Positions 60,720-64,000 of a stretch of 64,000 nucleotides of DNA are shown in pieces. The stretch spans positions 1,943-65,942 of the forward strand of contig DEHM01000019.1 in assembly GCA_002351925.1 (NCBI GenBank). Direction: 5' to 3'. Numbering within the stretch: position 1 is the stretch's first letter; every line of letters starts with the position of its first letter. Under the pieces are notes generated by a model. It saw nothing but the letters and a program-made list of their open reading frames with translations. It did no database searches and was not told where the DNA came from. This DNA comes from Bacteroidales bacterium UBA2800. Its GTDB lineage: Bacteria; Bacteroidota; Bacteroidia; Bacteroidales; Paludibacteraceae. Position numbers and translations under genes: made by a program.

Positions 60720-61787
60720 GTGAAAAAAATCGCGACATACATATTATTATTGATTCTCCTTGTGAATGTAGGATGTTCACCGGAAGAGAAAACGAAGGTG
60801 GGTATGCCGTTCTCATTGTGCCTTCCGGCAACGGAGGTACATTCGGCGAGCCGTGCCCCTATGCGTCGCGTTTTGAGTGACCCGGGTATGACCGAGTATT
60901 TTTCGTTGCCGCATTATTTATATATTATCGTTCTTAAAAAGAACGGAGTCAACTGGGAACTATGGAATACAATGGAGCGTACGTTAACAGATGAGGACTG
61001 GCTGTTAACGCATTATAATGGTACGCTCGAAACAGAAGGAGATAGCGTATATCAATATTTAGGGCAATTGAATCTCCTGCTGTCCAATGAAAAAATAGAG
61101 GGGCGTGTATATGCTATAGCCTCTGCAGTACCTCTGACGCTTAGTCAACCTATAGGTACGATATCCAGCCTTAGTGATGTACTGAATCTTACGTTCTCTA
61201 CATCATCCGAAACGATGCAAGAGAATTTACAACACATATATACAACACCTTATAACTATAAAGTATCAGGTGACTATTATGGATCTTTTAGTAGCGCAAC
61301 CCATCGGGTACCGCATGTGAGCCTTATGCTTTACCATGTGGCGGCGAAGGTAGATATCATCTGGAATGTGCCTAATGATGATCGTATAAAAGCCAATCCT
61401 GCTGAGGCGGTACGTCTTACTTATATGGAGGTGCGCCGTCTGTACAATGGGGATGCGTATTGCTTCCGCCCGCTCAAAAATGAGATGGCTTCTCTACCGA
61501 CTTCGGGAGGATACGACATTCCGGATATGGTAAGAGCAAACGATGAAGGCCTCTGGTGGGAAGGTCGAACCTATTTCTACACCATTCCGTATTACGTGGC
61601 GGGAGAGGCAAATTATTTTCCCGTTCAAATGGTGCTTTGCACGAATGGCACTGCCAAAGCGGATGGGTATAAACTGACACTGAAACAACCATTTGATACA
61701 ACGGCAGTTTTTGTGCCTTGGGTAAGGGGAATATTTAATCTCACGCAGCCCTTGGCGAATACAGAAGAAACTAAGACTTGGGATTGA
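60720..61787 (+). CDS. Accessory fimbrial lipoprotein
   Basis: 355 aa, GTG start. Signal ending LLVNVGC (Cys about 19), then a beta-rich exported region (YLYIIVLKKNGVNWELW near 67, VSLMLYHVAAKVDIIWNVP near 195, FVPWVRGIFNLTQPL near 335). YHVAAKVDI is typical of fimbrillin-like accessory subunits, so I infer a minor or tip subunit. GC content appears lower than in the housekeeping genes. The end adjoins a GATTTGAA repeat. Confidence 0.68.
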   Translation: MKKIATYILLLILLVNVGCSPEEKTKVGMPFSLCLPATEVHSASRAPMRRVLSDPGMTEYFSLPHYLYIIVLKKNGVNWELWNTMERTLTDEDWLLTHYNGTLETEGDSVYQYLGQLNLLLSNEKIEGRVYAIASAVPLTLSQPIGTISSLSDVLNLTFSTSSETMQENLQHIYTTPYNYKVSGDYYGSFSSATHRVPHVSLMLYHVAAKVDIIWNVPNDDRIKANPAEAVRLTYMEVRRLYNGDAYCFRPLKNEMASLPTSGGYDIPDMVRANDEGLWWEGRTYFYTIPYYVAGEANYFPVQMVLCTNGTAKADGYKLTLKQPFDTTAVFVPWVRGIFNLTQPLANTEETKTWD

Positions 61788-61815
61788 GAATTTGTAGATT
61801 TGAAGATTTGAAGAT
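61786..61815. repeat. GATTTGAA iteration supplying a TTG start
   Basis: GAGAATTTGTA, GATTTGAA, GATTTGAA, GATAA. The last TTG (61808) is the likely start codon of the beta-helix gene. Confidence 0.75.
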
Positions 61816-64000
61816 AAGACGTTACATAGTATTATTAGTAATGTTCGTGTGGGCGTGCGCATGTGCGTACGCGCAGACCAACGATACGATTCGTTATGTC
61901 CATCCGGATGGCTCTTATAGCAACAACGGACGCAGTTGGGCAACGGCGAAGAACCGCGTGCAGGACGCTATCAACGATCTGCACGAATATATGCTTACCT
62001 ACGGCAAGACCTCCGGTTCCGTATATATCGCCGCCGGTACATATACGCCGACCGAATCGACCGAGTCGAGTGGTGGTTCGATGCTCAACACGTCCTTTAA
62101 GATCTACGCCGGTATCCATGTCTATGGTGGCTTCGACCCCGATGCTCCGGAGTCCCGTCCGGGCCTGCGTATCATGGCCAACGACAAGACCTGCGAGGAG
62201 AACTGGTCCGACCCTTCGGGTATCGGTACTACCTCCGGTACGGAGATTGCTTCACAGTGGGATTTGAAGCACAAGACTATCCTTACCGGAAACCACTCCG
62301 GTGCAGCCGTTTCCTTTGTGTTCGACTCCATCCGCGGACGATATACCACCACCTATCCGGCCAGCTCCTACCACGTAGTCTGGTTCGCTACCAATGGCAA
62401 ATACGACACCTCAGACGATGCGCTCAAGGACCATTACAAGCCGCTGCAGTATCCGGCGTCGCTGGACGGATGTGTGATCTCCTCGGGTAATGCTTCCAGC
62501 CGTAGCACCACTATCCGCGAGCATACGGCCTACGGTGGCGGTGTGTATATGGTGGGCAATAGTTCGATGCGCGCCTGTATCGTGGAGCGCTGTAACGCTA
62601 CGCTGCGAGGCGGTGGTATCTACGCCGACGGCGGTGGTGACATCGAGTTCTGCTATATCCATACCTGTCAGTCGCCCGGTGTGGGTGTGGTACAAGGCTA
62701 CGGTGGCGGTGTGTGTATCGACCATGAGGGCTCTATCGGCCACAGCCAGATTTCCTGCTGTGCCGCTCGTTGCGGTGGTGGTCTGATGATTAGCCACGTC
62801 AGCGACGAATATCCGTGGACCGAACGTGTGGCTGCGGCTGTGCTCGGCGTCAACGACACTATCACCAGCAATTACTCGCCTCATACGACCGCATGCGTCA
62901 TCAATAATAATACCGCCAATGCCGAAGGCGGCGGTATCTATCTCGCCGAAGGCGGAACGGTCAACCATGCCACGGTCTGCGGCAACAACTGCTCCGGTCT
63001 GGACGTCACCTACTACGGTCGTCGTCACGGTCGTACGGGCGGTATCTATGTCCGCAACTGCGGTATGATGTTCAACTCCGTCTTCTGGGGCAACCGTTGC
63101 GATGCGAACAACGATATCCAGTTCGCTTCCGTGCGTCAGAAGACTGGTGCAGCCGCTGCGGGCTTTGAGATCTTCGCCTACCATACCGCCTTCATGAACC
63201 ACGATATCTCCGACTGGACCGGCGTGACCAAAGAGGCGGTGTACTCGCTCGATCATAGTAATATGCCGACGCAGAGTTCCAGTGCCAACCACCCCTGTTT
63301 CTTCCATCCGACGGTAGACCCCAATAACTGGGACAGCGTGAACACGACGGTAGGTATCTACGGCGCGGGTGTGCTGATGCATATGCGCCCTGTGGACTAT
63401 CCCGGTCCGCGTATCTGGCACTTGACCTCCTATTCCGGCTTGGACCAAAAGGGCGTGCAGTGGAACGAAGCTGTACAAGGTGCTTCCCCGTGGCTGATTC
63501 ATGCGCATACGGACTATGGCGTCGTATCTAACCCGTACGAACCGGTATCAACGCTCGGTGCCTTGGTGCGTAAACCCGATCAGTTGAGGTATGAACTTGT
63601 CATTCCTCAATCCAAGGAATACGACAGAAACCCGGCGCCCATCCCGACGCTGTTCGTGGATCCGAATAGGAAGGGCAGCTATGATGAGAATGGTAATTTC
63701 GATCCGCAAGATCACGAAGGTGACTCATGGGACGCACCTATCAAGGACCTTGGTGAGGCCATCTCCTTCTTCCGCCAGTATCTGGTAGCCGATGAGGATA
63801 ACCGTGAGAACCACCACTATATGATTCCGGCCTTGGACGAAGACGGTAGGCCTACCGGTGAACCGACACGCTATGACTACGTCCAAATCCTCGTCAAAGA
63901 AGGTACGCTGACCACGGTGGGACCGGGTAACTACCTCGACCGTAATATCCGTACGGCGGCTGTTCGTATAGAGAGTCATATGCGTATGTACGGCGGATAT
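61808..64000 (+). CDS. Giant secreted right-handed beta-helix protein (3' end outside window)
   Basis: At least 731 aa, still open at the window edge. I chose the TTG at 61808, which gives a complete signal peptide (YIVLLVMFVWACACAYAQ); TTG 61784 is possible. The first unit has RYVHPDGSYSNNGRSWATAK and VYIAAGTYTPTES. Several strands with GGG(I/V)Y motifs follow (GGGVYMVGN, GGGIYADGG, GGGVCIDHEG, EGGGIYLAEGG, GGIYVRNCG), as in polymorphic-membrane-protein-like parallel beta-helices. From about residue 615 a second unit begins (LFVDPNRKG, GDSWDAPIKDLGEAI), so the protein is a tandem of beta-helices. Directly downstream of the fimbrial genes, it may be a tip adhesin or independent surface protein. 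Confidence 0.72.
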   Translation, partial: MKIRRYIVLLVMFVWACACAYAQTNDTIRYVHPDGSYSNNGRSWATAKNRVQDAINDLHEYMLTYGKTSGSVYIAAGTYTPTESTESSGGSMLNTSFKIYAGIHVYGGFDPDAPESRPGLRIMANDKTCEENWSDPSGIGTTSGTEIASQWDLKHKTILTGNHSGAAVSFVFDSIRGRYTTTYPASSYHVVWFATNGKYDTSDDALKDHYKPLQYPASLDGCVISSGNASSRSTTIREHTAYGGGVYMVGNSSMRACIVERCNATLRGGGIYADGGGDIEFCYIHTCQSPGVGVVQGYGGGVCIDHEGSIGHSQISCCAARCGGGLMISHVSDEYPWTERVAAAVLGVNDTITSNYSPHTTACVINNNTANAEGGGIYLAEGGTVNHATVCGNNCSGLDVTYYGRRHGRTGGIYVRNCGMMFNSVFWGNRCDANNDIQFASVRQKTGAAAAGFEIFAYHTAFMNHDISDWTGVTKEAVYSLDHSNMPTQSSSANHPCFFHPTVDPNNWDSVNTTVGIYGAGVLMHMRPVDYPGPRIWHLTSYSGLDQKGVQWNEAVQGASPWLIHAHTDYGVVSNPYEPVSTLGALVRKPDQLRYELVIPQSKEYDRNPAPIPTLFVDPNRKGSYDENGNFDPQDHEGDSWDAPIKDLGEAISFFRQYLVADEDNRENHHYMIPALDEDGRPTGEPTRYDYVQILVKEGTLTTVGPGNYLDRNIRTAAVRIESHMRMYGGY

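Noticed and set aside
1..64000. Mobile element, prophage or integrated plasmid as source of the repeats
   Set aside because: No transposase, integrase, reverse transcriptase, terminal inverted repeats or target duplications were seen; the mechanism behind the repeats is not in this window.

Overview
This 64 kb window is a chromosomal segment from a member of the Bacteroidetes, most likely order Bacteroidales. The evidence is type IX secretion style C-termini, Mfa/FimA-type fimbrial genes, DUF4293 and DUF3078 proteins, a gamma-alpha fused 2-oxoacid:ferredoxin oxidoreductase, RNase Y beside ZapA, and above all fifteen promoters matching the Bacteroidetes consensus. Fourteen of these read TTG, exactly 20 bp, TAnnTTTG. 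I saw no rRNA, tRNA, CRISPR array, prophage or insertion sequence. The genes are densely packed, often overlapping by 1 to 35 bp, and several start with GTG or TTG.

Layout. 1-4.3 kb: the end of a large LamG/BACON-like surface protein, a small lipoprotein and a secreted protein. 4.3-7.5 kb: ComEC-like channel, XseA and a ComEA-like HhH protein. 7.4-12.4 kb (minus): K+ channel, unknown anchored protein, transglutaminase-like protein, SerS, L27 and L21. 12.6-15.5 kb: KorA and KorB. 15.5-19.1 kb (minus): RsgA, Frr, PyrH, gamma-carbonic-anhydrase-like protein and TpiA. 19.3-20.7 kb: permease and tRNA methyltransferase. 20.7-32.4 kb (minus): RNase Y, ZapA, ZapB-like, DUF3078 protein, S41 peptidase, barrel protein, PrmA, FolC and DnaE. 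32.5-34.6 kb: an AmgK-RapZ fusion with a MurU-like partner (cell-wall sugar recycling). 34.6-42.8 kb: a long operon with fumarase, a degenerate LytM protein, Dxr, RseP, an acetyltransferase, DUF4293, MscS and RlmN. 42.8-52.1 kb: a LytTR regulator, an SGNH-like fragment, then a minus-strand run Mfd, KdsB, DeoD, a Gln-rich barrel protein and YidC. 52.3-56.3 kb: MalY/PatB and two divergent paralogous membrane AraC regulators. 56.4-64 kb: a fimbrial operon (OmpA/DUF3575, Mfa1-like fimbrillin, Mfa2-like anchor, accessory lipoprotein) followed by a giant beta-helix protein that leaves the window.

The most unusual feature is a population of short iterated DNA elements, at least 22 islands, at gene ends, over start codons and in frame inside genes. 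Two families have a clear design. Family A strings together mini-hairpins (2 to 6 bp stems, 3 to 4 nt loops) joined by CGGTC-YTACAG. It writes the signal peptide of one lipoprotein, the start of folC, the linker of the AmgK-RapZ fusion and two insertions in Mfd. Family B joins mini-hairpins with TTTAAC/CATTTTAAC. The rest are 7 to 15 bp iterations whose motif differs at nearly every locus. Two methyltransferases, TrmN6 and PrmA, carry such insertions at the same two places relative to the catalytic motifs. I regard this, together with the uniform extended promoter and terminators buried in convergent genes, as the part most worth following up.
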